DNA from: Fictibacillus terranigra
GTDB lineage: Bacteria; Bacillota; Bacilli; Bacillales; Fictibacillaceae
NCBI RefSeq assembly: GCF_030412265.1
Contig: NZ_JAUHLN010000004.1
Location: 310,001 to 374,000 of the forward strand
Direction: 5' to 3'
DNA: 64,000 bases
Numbering within the stretch: the first letter of the stretch is position 1; every line of letters begins with the position of its first letter. Made by a program: the position numbers and the translations under genes. This document shows positions 1-6,632 of this stretch, piece after piece. Under the pieces are notes generated by a model, which saw only the letters and a program-made list of their open reading frames with translations, searched no databases and was not told where the DNA came from.

Positions 1-159
1 CTCATCTATATGCACCTTTTCTTGTTTGTTAAGATCACCATTTGATTATAGTATTAATTGCAGGGAGAACTCAATCTTTATGGGGGAATTTACTAAGAAT
101 GTTTCAAGCTGAAGTGAAATGGTAAAGTCCTCTTGAAATGATGGAAAAGGAGGAGCGGC

Positions 160-339
160 ATGATGCATGATTACAGTGTGGTTCCCAATCAGGGGGAAAA
201 CGGCTGGGTCGTCAAAATTCAAAATACAGCACCGAGCGGCACTTACTCAAGCCGGTCAGAAGCTATTGCACTTGCAAAAAATCAGCCGAGGAAGACAAAC
301 CCAGCAGGCTGCTTGTTTAGGATACTGAGCTTAGAGTAG
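160..339 (+). CDS. DUF2188-like small protein (59 aa)
   Basis: The protein reads MMHDYSVVPNQGENGWVVKI and onward. This VVP...GW.VK start, followed by a serine/threonine stretch and EAIALAKNQ, matches the layout of DUF2188 proteins, which are small, of unknown function and common in Bacilli. An AAAGGAGGAG site lies just upstream; the second ATG (163) could equally be the start. Nothing else can be said about function. It ends before an inverted repeat (352-374) without a T-run and stands convergent to the peptide genes that follow. Confidence 0.7.
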   Translation: MMHDYSVVPNQGENGWVVKIQNTAPSGTYSSRSEAIALAKNQPRKTNPAGCLFRILSLE

Positions 340-378
340 CAGAAGAGAAGCGATTTTAACGCAGAACGTTAAAAGGCA

Positions 379-410
379 TGAAAAAAGGAGCCTTGGGTCC
401 AAGACTCCTT
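379..410 (-). terminator. Rho-independent terminator of the short-peptide genes
   Basis: On the minus strand the stem GGAG.CTTGG / CCAAG.CTCC closes a 2-nt centre and is followed by six T. It lies downstream of the last of three tandem peptide genes, consistent with one transcription unit. Confidence 0.7.
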
Positions 411-468
411 CAATGTGTTGCGTTGTTCAACCTACGTGGTTTGATGCTTTTTTACTTATTGATTCGTA

Positions 469-567
469 CTACAAAATACTCACTGCTTTATTCTGCTTCG
501 GGTTCCCACTATTAGGTCCAGCTCTTGGTTCTTCGCAAGTTTCGGAACAAAAACTGTTCCGATTCAT
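469..567 (-). CDS. Tandem short peptide, copy C (32 aa)
   Basis: This is the third and last copy of a short-peptide gene. A GGAGGGG ribosome binding site precedes ATG. The product begins MNRNSFCSETCEEPRAGPNS and shares the core S-E-T-C-x-[DE]-P-R-x-G-P-[ND]-S with the two copies upstream on the same strand. It has no membrane segment or signal peptide, and its tail is more basic than in the other copies. The family is not recognised. Its coding status rests on conservation between the copies together with a ribosome binding site in front of each. Confidence 0.6.
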   Translation of the reverse strand: MNRNSFCSETCEEPRAGPNSGNPKQNKAVSIL

Positions 568-639
568 GAGAGTTCCCCTCCGTTTGGCTCTGAATAGTGT
601 TTTCACTCATTTAATCACAAATACAATTCAAACTCTGCT

Positions 640-726
640 TTAAATCGCTCTTTCACACGTGCATTCACTATCTGGTCCATCTCTCGGATCATTGCAAGTT
701 TCGGAACTGTAGACGTCCTTAACCAT
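640..726 (-). CDS. Tandem short peptide, copy B (28 aa)
   Basis: The middle copy begins MVKDVYSSETCNDPRDGPDS and ends with a Cys-x-Cys segment and ERAI. AGGAGG lies about 8 nt before ATG. At DNA level the core is nearly identical to its neighbours, and the leader (CAACACTAT ... CCATAT ... GGAGG) is shared with copy A, so the duplicated unit includes the leader. A 60-codon overlapping frame (615-797) looks like a shadow because it lacks a ribosome binding site and is not conserved in the other copies. Confidence 0.62.
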   Translation of the reverse strand: MVKDVYSSETCNDPRDGPDSECTCERAI

Positions 727-856
727 TTGCAAACCTCCTGTATATGGCGTATAGTGTTGCATCTTGCCTCAAACATAGAGCTGATCTGTTCACACATCGT
801 ACCTATTACTGCCTAAACGTCTTGCTTAGTCTTGCTTTACAAAAATATGAACCACG

Positions 857-946
857 CTAATCTTTTATTCCTATTTCTGTGTTGCATTCACTATTCGGTC
901 CATCTCTTGGCTCATTGGATGTTACGGAACGATTGTTCTTTCTCAT
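857..946 (-). CDS. Tandem short peptide, copy A (29 aa)
   Basis: The first copy begins MRKNNRSVTSNEPRDGPNSE and ends CNTEIGIKD. A GGAGGGA site lies 7 nt before ATG. The shared core is (N/D)(E/D)PRDGP(N/D)SEC. It lies about 95 nt downstream of the stop of a methyltransferase gene on the same strand, with no clear terminator between them, so co-transcription is possible but unproven. Signalling peptide, modified-peptide precursor and small structural protein are all open possibilities; I do not recognise the family. Confidence 0.62.
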   Translation of the reverse strand: MRKNNRSVTSNEPRDGPNSECNTEIGIKD

Positions 947-1041
947 CTCAATTCCCTCCATATGGGTGACATAGTGTTGCATGGTTTGTTTACCCCGTCT
1001 GAAAGAAATAAAACTTCATTTACAATAAAATTTTATAATTT

Positions 1042-1647
1042 TTACACTGGCTTGGCAGCTGTTACGATCACGGCATCCACAGGTCTCATGTTCTTCACGC
1101 TTGCGGAAATATGAGAAAAACCTGCCTCCTTTAAATAAAGGGAGATAATCCTTCCGATTTCTTTTGTAGTATCATCATCTGCTCCTTTTTCGTGTGGCTG
1201 AAGGGTAACAGCTATACGGGCCTGTTCCTTCATCAGACTCTTGATCTTTTTAAGATCCCCAATCGGATCCTTCCAGATGAAGATGGAATTTACGGTATAC
1301 ACGCCATCAAATTTCGGTGTGTGCTCATCGGCTGAAGTGATGGGACCTTCAAACAGCTCCACGCGTCCTTCTTTTATGAACGAATCGTTCCGTGATTCTG
1401 CTTGTTTCTTCATGACATGTGAAACATCATAGCCGACGATGCGGCAGGAGGGATAGTTGCTGCACACATATTCAATGCCTACACCCGGCCCATAACCCAC
1501 TTCCAGGAGACGGTCGCCCGCTCCCGGCTGCAGTGCAGAAATGGTCCATTCATTCAGTTCCTTGTTTTCGCTGGACATGATTTTTCCCGCAAGCTTACCG
1601 AGCAGACCCTCGGGTTTTTCAAATTGTTCGAAGATATTTTGCCTCAT
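1042..1647 (-). CDS. Class I SAM-dependent methyltransferase
   Basis: The sequence carries the Rossmann methyltransferase motif I (LLEVGYGPGVG, about residue 45), then an acidic strand end (VGYDVS) and a motif II/III region (FDGVYTVNSIF). It resembles generic bacterial methyltransferases of about 200 residues that act on small molecules; the substrate cannot be read from sequence. The chosen ATG has GGGAG 8 nt upstream. A GTG five codons earlier is less likely because its ribosome binding site is almost adjacent. It lies just upstream of the three short-peptide genes on the same strand. Confidence 0.8.
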   Translation of the reverse strand: MRQNIFEQFEKPEGLLGKLAGKIMSSENKELNEWTISALQPGAGDRLLEVGYGPGVGIEYVCSNYPSCRIVGYDVSHVMKKQAESRNDSFIKEGRVELFEGPITSADEHTPKFDGVYTVNSIFIWKDPIGDLKKIKSLMKEQARIAVTLQPHEKGADDDTTKEIGRIISLYLKEAGFSHISASVKNMRPVDAVIVTAAKPV

Positions 1648-1772
1648 ATGGTACACTCCCACCCTTTGGATTCTATAATCAATGTACCCGAAAAAAGGGG
1701 AATCAAAAAGCTGATATTATAAGCTGCTGTCAGCCATTCGAAAAAATATTTTCAGAAAATTTCATTAAATGC

Positions 1773-1803
1773 TTGAACCTTACGTAACGGCATGTTGTAC
1801 AGT
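1773..1803 (+). promoter_or_regulatory. MerR-type promoter with 19-bp spacer
   Basis: TTGAAC and TACAGT are separated by 19 bp, with a dyad-like CCTTACGTAACGG in the spacer. Over-long spacers with a central operator are the hallmark of MerR-family controlled promoters. It directly precedes the MerR gene, so autoregulation is inferred. Confidence 0.65.
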
Positions 1804-1846
1804 AGAGTTGCCGGCAGTAAGCTTGCGAAAAAGGAAGGAGCTGATT

Positions 1847-2323
1847 ATGGAGGGAAAATATAAGATTGGTGAACTGGCCGCAGTAGCAGGGCTGACCGTT
1901 CGTACGCTGCGATATTATGATCAAATTGATTTATTATCACCATCAGCGCATTCTGGCTCAGGGCACAGGCTATATGATAAGAATGATTTTTTTCGCCTGC
2001 AGCAAATACTTGCCTTAAAGGAGTTGGAGGTATCTTTAGAGGAGATAAAATCGATTTTAAATGATAACCAATACAATCCATTAGATTTCGCATGGCTTCA
2101 AATTACCCGGATTAAGAAAAATATCAATGCCCAGCAAAAGCTTTTAAAAGCGTTATTAAATGTAGCAGGCCATATGGAAAAGGAAGAGAAGGTATCGGTA
2201 AAAGACTTCTCGATGCTGCTGTCAATGATGAATAAGCATCATGAAGAATTTTTAACTGAACGGAAGGGAAGTATCGAGCGCAGCTTGGACCGTCTAGGTG
2301 ATTTTCTCACAGAAAAGGCTTAA
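1847..2323 (+). CDS. MerR family transcriptional regulator
   Basis: The N-terminus (YKIGELAAVAGLTVRTLRYYD) is the winged helix-turn-helix of the MerR family. It is followed by the conserved basic wing and a dimerisation helix with the LKELEVSLEEIK signature. The C-terminal part, about 75 residues, is helical and charged; no metal-binding cysteines are seen, so it is more likely a small-molecule or stress sensor than a metal sensor. The start has AAGGAAGGAG upstream; an in-frame ATG at 1769 lies inside the promoter. The next gene follows after 21 nt, so the two probably form an operon. Confidence 0.85.
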   Translation: MEGKYKIGELAAVAGLTVRTLRYYDQIDLLSPSAHSGSGHRLYDKNDFFRLQQILALKELEVSLEEIKSILNDNQYNPLDFAWLQITRIKKNINAQQKLLKALLNVAGHMEKEEKVSVKDFSMLLSMMNKHHEEFLTERKGSIERSLDRLGDFLTEKA

Positions 2324-2344
2324 GAATTGGATAAAGGAGGATAA

Positions 2345-2812
2345 ATGATGAGTGGACGATCAGTTTCACATGACACGTTTATTATTGACCGCTACTACGA
2401 TGTAACGCCTTCAAGAGTATATACGGCCTGGGCCGATCCAGATGAGAAAGCCTTGTGGTTTCCCATTGGGGAAGAATTCGATTTTCGGGTTGGCGGAAGA
2501 GAATATAGCCAAGGAATAGCGCCTGATGGACATCAATATACCTATGATGCTATTTATCAAGAAATCGTTCCAAGCGAGCGGATCATCTATTCATACGCGA
2601 TGGATCTCGATAAAACAAGAATTTCAGTCTCTGTTGCAAGCGTCGAATTTAAAGCGAAGGGAAGCGGTACCCAGCTTCTATTAACGGAGCAGGGGGCTTT
2701 TCTGGATGGACTCGATAACGTGTCTCAAAGGGAACATGGAACAAAAATACTATTGGACAAACTTGGAGAAACGCTATTACCAGCGAGCTCTAAAAAATAC
2801 ATTAAAAAATGA
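2345..2812 (+). CDS. SRPBCC / AHSA1-domain protein
   Basis: The pattern F.I.R.YDVTPSRVYTAWADPDEKALWF, then FDFRVGGREY and a C-terminal long helix, is typical of the AHSA1 (activator of Hsp90 ATPase homologue 1-like) branch of START/SRPBCC folds. These have a deep hydrophobic cavity; specific ligands are mostly unknown. A perfect AAAGGAGG precedes two consecutive ATG codons and either could be used. It is in an apparent operon with the MerR regulator and ends at a clear terminator. Confidence 0.8.
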   Translation: MMSGRSVSHDTFIIDRYYDVTPSRVYTAWADPDEKALWFPIGEEFDFRVGGREYSQGIAPDGHQYTYDAIYQEIVPSERIIYSYAMDLDKTRISVSVASVEFKAKGSGTQLLLTEQGAFLDGLDNVSQREHGTKILLDKLGETLLPASSKKYIKK

Positions 2813-2815
2813 GCA

Positions 2816-2850
2816 ACCGGCTGAAATTTTATCAGCCGGTCTCTTTTTTT
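2816..2850 (+). terminator. Rho-independent terminator
   Basis: The stem ACCGGCTGA / TCAGCCGGT is followed by a T-rich tail after the AHSA1 gene. Confidence 0.85.
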
Positions 2851-2862
2851 TAAACAGCATGG

Positions 2863-3498
2863 CTACATTTTACTCGTGAAGTCCTTTTTCTTTTTGAAAA
2901 AATAGTAGGATGAGCCGACAGAAACGAGTGCAGCACCGAGTATGGAGGGCAGAATAATAAAATCTCTCCACTCGGAAGGTGCTAATAAAGCAAGCAGAAC
3001 AATAATGCCAGCAGCGACAAACACCTTGGAACTGAAGCGGTGGGTCTGACGCCAGACGTTCTCATCAGCCAGTGTCCACGGAGTCTTGATTCCAACAAAA
3101 TAGTTCGGTTTTACCTGCTGCATATAGTTTCCAAGAACGATAAACAATCCTCCAAGAATGACAGGCATCAAAGAGTTCATCGATAGGTCATAACCAAGTC
3201 CGGTCAGAATAACCATCAGATTGATCAGGAAAAAAAAGACGAACAGGGAAGAGTTAATTATAGAATAGCTGCGCGAGAAACTTTTGTAATTTTCTTTTTT
3301 AGGGTCGATCTTTGGCAAGAAGCGGAATAGTAAATACAAAAGAATCATGATGCCAAGATTCGTCAGCATGGCGCCGAGTTTGGTAGAGTATCCGTCAATT
3401 TCCCCCTTCATGTTCCAGTGGATGGGGAGTTCAGCCGGGAGTTTGGAGTAAAACACAAGCCAAAGAGCAGCTGCAGCAAGAATGAGCAATAATTTCAT
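2863..3498 (-). CDS. sdpI: SdpI/DUF1648 family membrane protein
   Basis: About 211 residues with six or so hydrophobic segments, starting with LLILAAAALWLVFYSKLPAELPIHWN. The P.[IV]P.HW.....D.. segment is the DUF1648 signature, and the C-terminal half matches SdpI. In B. subtilis SdpI gives immunity to the SdpC toxin and sequesters the SdpR repressor. Here its stop-start overlap with an ArsR-type gene reproduces the sdpRI operon. No SdpC-like toxin gene is present in the window. The symbol is by family resemblance; other DUF1648 proteins share this architecture. Confidence 0.75.
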   Translation of the reverse strand: MKLLLILAAAALWLVFYSKLPAELPIHWNMKGEIDGYSTKLGAMLTNLGIMILLYLLFRFLPKIDPKKENYKSFSRSYSIINSSLFVFFFLINLMVILTGLGYDLSMNSLMPVILGGLFIVLGNYMQQVKPNYFVGIKTPWTLADENVWRQTHRFSSKVFVAAGIIVLLALLAPSEWRDFIILPSILGAALVSVGSSYYFFKKKKDFTSKM

Positions 3499-3782
3499 TT
3501 TTCGTTCTCTCCTTTAACCTTATAATCGGATTGCATGACACCCATGAACCAGTTCATTACATCATGAAAAACGGTTGTATTCAGAGAGTAGATGACGAAC
3601 TGGCCTTGCTTCACATCTTGTATAAGTCCGGTTTTCTTTAAGGTGTTTAAATGATGGGAGATGGTAGGTTTGGTCATTTCAAAATGATCCGCAATTTCGC
3701 CCGCGCTCAAGTCCTGGTTTTTTAACAGATCAAGGATCTTACGGCGGGTGGGGTCCGCTAATGCCTTAAATACTTCATTCAA
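3495..3782 (-). CDS. sdpR: ArsR-family regulator, SdpR-like
   Basis: The protein NEVFKALADPTRRKILDLL... with AGEIADHFEMTKPTISHHL is an ArsR-type winged helix and closely resembles SdpR. The preferred start is TTG with GGAGTGG upstream, which aligns with the length of SdpR (about 90 residues). An ATG five codons earlier has no ribosome binding site. It overlaps sdpI by 4 nt, implying translational coupling. There are no metal-binding Cys pairs, so metal sensing is unlikely. A perfect palindrome sits just upstream. Confidence 0.8.
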   Translation of the reverse strand: MNEVFKALADPTRRKILDLLKNQDLSAGEIADHFEMTKPTISHHLNTLKKTGLIQDVKQGQFVIYSLNTTVFHDVMNWFMGVMQSDYKVKGENEK

Positions 3783-3810
3783 TAAAATCCACTCCATTTG
3801 GAAGAAAAAG

Positions 3811-3832
3811 TATTTAGATGTTTATCTAAATA
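3811..3832. promoter_or_regulatory. Candidate SdpR operator palindrome
   Basis: Perfect 9-bp arms TATTTAGAT / ATCTAAATA flank four bases, about 30 bp upstream of the sdpR-like start. Its position suggests autorepression; binding is inferred, not shown. Confidence 0.6.
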
Positions 3833-3985
3833 TTACACAGAAAAGAAGGGGTTGTAAATAGGCAGGCAGTTCAATGTAACCAAAATGAAAGCTTTTTTTG
3901 ATGATCGTCTAAAAAGAAAAAAATTTTTGGGGAAAATGGAATCCAAAGAGATTATCGTTCAAACTAACGAAAGGAGGATGTACGT

Positions 3986-4720
3986 ATGAATTACTTTGAG
4001 CATTATCTGAAGGACATCCAGTCTCTCCCGATCAAAAGCCGCTACACAAAAGAGGACTTGCTGCTGCCTCAGTTTCGCATCGAACAAAACGGAACGCTTG
4101 ACATTTATTATTCTCCTCATAATGAAATTGTGAATGACCAAGGAAAAGTAGTCATTGTAGGAATTACACCAGGCTGGATTCAGATGGAGAACGCGTTCCG
4201 CACAGTGAGAATGCTGATGGATGAAGGAAGAGAAAAGATGGAAATGTTAGAAGCAGCCAAAGAATCTGCCCAGTTTTCCGGAAGCATGAGAAAGCACCTG
4301 GTCCAAATGCTGGATGAGCTCGAACTGCCTGCCTTTTTAAGCCTTTCAGAGGCGGCCTCATTATTTAAAGGAAACAGGAAGCTGCTGCACACCGTTTCTT
4401 TGCTGAAATACCCTGTATTCGCCGGAAATAAAAATTATACAGGACACCAGCCGTCAATAAAGAGCAGTCCTGTTCTCATGAAATATGCGCGGGACACACT
4501 TAAAACAGATATTCAGCCATTGCAGAATCCACTGATCATTCCTTTGGGCAGAGCGGTAGAAGATGTTCTTCTTCTATTTATTGACGAAGGGGAAATGGAT
4601 GAGTCACGATGTTTGCTTGGTTTCCCGCATCCTTCAGGTGCCAATGGCCATCGCCACAGGCAGCTTAAAGAAAGAAAAGAGGAGCTTCAGCAAAAACTAA
4701 CAGATTTTTTTAAGCAATAA
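3986..4720 (+). CDS. Uracil-DNA glycosylase superfamily-like protein
   Basis: 244 residues. Two segments resemble the hallmark motifs of the uracil-DNA glycosylase fold: VVIVGITPGWIQ (about 54-65, compare G.[NA]PG) and GFPHPSGANGHR (about 212-223, compare HPS..). Between them lies LIIPLGRAVEDVLLLF, in the place where the family has a conserved strand and helix. This is a motif-level resemblance only, and the catalytic Asp/Asn of classical families is not evident. The gene is monocistronic with an AAAGGAGG site and ends at a bidirectional terminator. Confidence 0.5.
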   Translation: MNYFEHYLKDIQSLPIKSRYTKEDLLLPQFRIEQNGTLDIYYSPHNEIVNDQGKVVIVGITPGWIQMENAFRTVRMLMDEGREKMEMLEAAKESAQFSGSMRKHLVQMLDELELPAFLSLSEAASLFKGNRKLLHTVSLLKYPVFAGNKNYTGHQPSIKSSPVLMKYARDTLKTDIQPLQNPLIIPLGRAVEDVLLLFIDEGEMDESRCLLGFPHPSGANGHRHRQLKERKEELQQKLTDFFKQ

Positions 4721-4721
4721 A

Positions 4722-4757
4722 AGGGGCCGCCGGTGTACCAGCGGCAGCATTTCTTTT
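4722..4757. terminator. Bidirectional terminator
   Basis: The GCCGC.GGT / ACC.GCGGC stem separates convergent genes. T-rich on the plus side and A-rich on the other, so it can serve both. Confidence 0.7.
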
Positions 4758-4911
4758 ACTCTTCTTCTTTTCGGTTTTTGAATGCTTCGTTCGTCACAAT
4801 GTAGGGATCGACTTCCGCCTTTTCTTTTCCCTGTTTAGGAGTGATGCTGCCTTCCGGGAAATTACCAGGATGCCCTTTTTTCCTGTGTTCAAACTCTTTT
4901 CCTCGAGACAA
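4756..4911 (-). CDS. Small hydrophilic protein (51 aa, TTG start)
   Basis: A TTG start with AAAGGAAG upstream gives a 51-residue charged protein (SRGKEFEHRKKGHPGNFPEG ... AFKNRKEEE). The RKKGHPGNFPEGSI section and the VDPYIVTNEAF section look like those of small basic proteins of unknown function found in Bacilli. No hydrophobic segment. The frame is open from the ribosome binding site to a stop next to the shared terminator, which supports it being real. Confidence 0.6.
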   Translation of the reverse strand: MSRGKEFEHRKKGHPGNFPEGSITPKQGKEKAEVDPYIVTNEAFKNRKEEE

Positions 4912-4976
4912 ATGGATCTTCCTTTCGTTTTATGGAATAGTCGTTACGTAAAGATTATGTTCTGATTGGCGATGTT

Positions 4977-5261
4977 TTAAACCATACCGACCAGTTCAAC
5001 CGAAACGTCGTTAAATAATCCATTGCCGATATATTGGCCGTCAAGATCGAACTGCCAGTCATGAGGGCCGGCTTCGATATGTATGATCCCCGGCATGATA
5101 TCCATTGTAATGGAAGTGATAAGTGAGACAGAGATCTGGTCATTCGTAAAATCCTCCGCTACTTTATAAGCAATTTTCATTAAATGCTCATCTATGATAT
5201 TTAAATCCTTTTCCTCAAAGGCCATTACAACATTCATTACGGTATATTCGTAAATGTTCAT
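4977..5261 (-). CDS. Hypothetical protein (94 aa)
   Basis: Not recognised. The product is acidic and predicted alpha/beta (MNIYEYTVMNVVMAFEEKD, later HIEAGPHDWQFDLDGQYIG). There is no signal peptide or membrane helix and no cysteine. A GGGGATGAG site precedes ATG. It stands alone between a small protein and a broken Nudix gene. Confidence 0.6.
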   Translation of the reverse strand: MNIYEYTVMNVVMAFEEKDLNIIDEHLMKIAYKVAEDFTNDQISVSLITSITMDIMPGIIHIEAGPHDWQFDLDGQYIGNGLFNDVSVELVGMV

Positions 5262-5308
5262 CCGCTCATCCCCTTAAGCTTATTTAAAACTATCATTTCC
5301 AAAAAACT

Positions 5309-5593
5309 ATGAATCTATTCATGATGAATCAGCAAATACCCTCTTTCGGGAAAAAAGAAGCTGGATTGCAATACATACGCAGAACAGGCGTGTATGCTAT
5401 TATTTTTGACGATCGGAGAGAAAAAATAGCCGTAATGAAGACCCAGAAGGGCTTCTTCTTGCCTGGAGGGACAGAGGGTGAGGAGTCACATGCTGAATGC
5501 TTGCAGCGCGAGGGCAACGGAAGAACTGGGATGGAGCAGTCTCATCAAACAATAGATTGGGCGGGGGGGATGTTGCACAGGCTTATCAGTTAA
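5309..5593 (+). pseudogene. Nudix hydrolase, frameshifted and truncated
   Basis: The product opens as a Nudix domain (GVYAIIFDDRREKIAVM) and reaches the Nudix box GGTEGEESHAECLQRE, then leaves frame. Removing one G after the RE codons gives REATEELGW, the expected rest of the box (G-x5-E-x7-RE-x2-EE-x-G). In that frame a stop follows soon after, and a second shift is needed to recover a plausible continuation (DVAQAYQL). The usual C-terminal 60 residues are absent. A run of seven G lies near the end, so a sequencing error could explain part but not all of the decay. Confidence 0.75.
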
Positions 5594-5596
5594 TGT

Positions 5597-5630
5597 GAAA
5601 AGAGCCGGATATGAGCCGGCTCTTATTTAA
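5597..5630. terminator. Bidirectional terminator
   Basis: AAGAGCCGG / CCGGCTCTT hairpin with A-rich and T-rich flanks between the Nudix remnant and the convergent next gene. Confidence 0.7.
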
Positions 5631-6027
5631 CGCTTGGCATTTCTTTTACAACAATGACCGGTGTTGTTTTGCGCAGTAAACAATCATCCAGTTCACCTAA
5701 AGGGATAAGGCCCAGAGTCATGGCTGCTTCAATCTTTTGCTTGTCTGGCTGCTTTGTTGTGATGATACAGTCCTGGAGATTGAGTTCCTGCAGTTTTTGA
5801 ACTGTTTTTTCTGTATGAAAGCTTTCTGATTTTCGGATCTGGCGCTGAAGTTTATAGCTGCCGTACTGAACCTCGCCTTTTTCACTCTCGCCACAAGTAA
5901 AATCAAAATGAGCATTAAACTTCTTTTTCAGCTCTGACAACTCGGCATCGATTGCTTTGGCTTGCTGGTTCAGTTCGTGAAAGCGGGAAACCATCTCCTC
6001 GGTAACTTGTCCACTTTTTGTTTTCAC
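5623..6027 (-). CDS. Hypothetical protein with N-terminal coiled coil (134 aa)
   Basis: Not recognised. The first 45 residues (EEMVSRFHELNQQAKAIDAE ... LKKKF) are strongly helical with a heptad-like pattern. A conserved-looking middle follows (GSYKLQRQIRKSESFHTEKT), then a C-terminus ending in VIVVKEMPSVK. A GAGGGGG site lies upstream. The layout recalls small phage- or plasmid-borne accessory proteins, but there are no mobile genes next to it and I make no functional call. Confidence 0.6.
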   Translation of the reverse strand: MKTKSGQVTEEMVSRFHELNQQAKAIDAELSELKKKFNAHFDFTCGESEKGEVQYGSYKLQRQIRKSESFHTEKTVQKLQELNLQDCIITTKQPDKQKIEAAMTLGLIPLGELDDCLLRKTTPVIVVKEMPSVK

Positions 6028-6141
6028 AGTTTTAATCCCCCTCTAATTTACTTATTACAATCTATGGCGAGTAAGCAGTAGATAGTACTGTGTAGTATAA
6101 TTAAAGGAGGTTAAACACTCGTTTAAAGGAGGCATCAATCT

Positions 6142-6510
6142 ATGGATTTTGCGTTTTTGATGGCAGAGCAGCGCATTAAGGATGCGATTGATAACGGAGA
6201 CTTCGATCATTTGCCGGGAAAAGGGAAGCCGCTGGAGCCGGAAGACCTTTCAGCTGTTCCTCCTGAATTAAGAATCGGTTATAAAATCCTGAAAAATGCA
6301 AACATCCTGCCTGAAGAACTTCAGCTGAAAAAAGAGATGATGACGCTTCAGGACATGATCGGCTGCTGTATGGATCCGGGCGAAAAGGAAAAGTTAAAGA
6401 AAAAATGGAATGAAAAACCGCTCCGTTTCAACCATTTGATGGAAAAGCGAAGCATCACAACATCACCCGCATTCGGTGCCTATAAAGATAAAATTTATAA
6501 AAAGTTTTAA
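6142..6510 (+). CDS. DUF1992 (DnaJC28-like conserved domain) protein
   Basis: The first 70 residues (AEQRIKDAIDNGDFDHLPGKGKPL ... RIGYKILKNAN) are the DUF1992 domain, also known as the conserved domain of DnaJ homologue subfamily C member 28. The glycine-rich DHLPGKGKPL piece is diagnostic. No J domain is present, as is usual in bacterial members. Function is unknown. It has a strong AAAGGAGG site and its own terminator. Confidence 0.85.
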   Translation: MDFAFLMAEQRIKDAIDNGDFDHLPGKGKPLEPEDLSAVPPELRIGYKILKNANILPEELQLKKEMMTLQDMIGCCMDPGEKEKLKKKWNEKPLRFNHLMEKRSITTSPAFGAYKDKIYKKF

Positions 6511-6583
6511 ATGCCTCGGGATATGGAAGCCATTTTTATGGCAACAGCTGCAAAAAGGAATAGCAGCATCACATTAAAAAAGA

Positions 6584-6630
6584 CTGATCCTGATGACACT
6601 TCATGTGTCCTTCAGGCATCAGCCTTTTTC
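6584..6630 (+). terminator. Rho-independent terminator
   Basis: An interrupted long stem (CTGAT.CTGA.GACAC / GTGTC..TCAG..ATCAG) is followed by CCTTTTTC after the DUF1992 gene. Confidence 0.7.
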
Positions 6631-6632
6631 AT

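Noticed and set aside
615-797. 60-codon minus-strand ORF over peptide copy B
   Set aside because: It overlaps the conserved short peptide in another frame, lacks a ribosome binding site and is not repeated in copies A and C.
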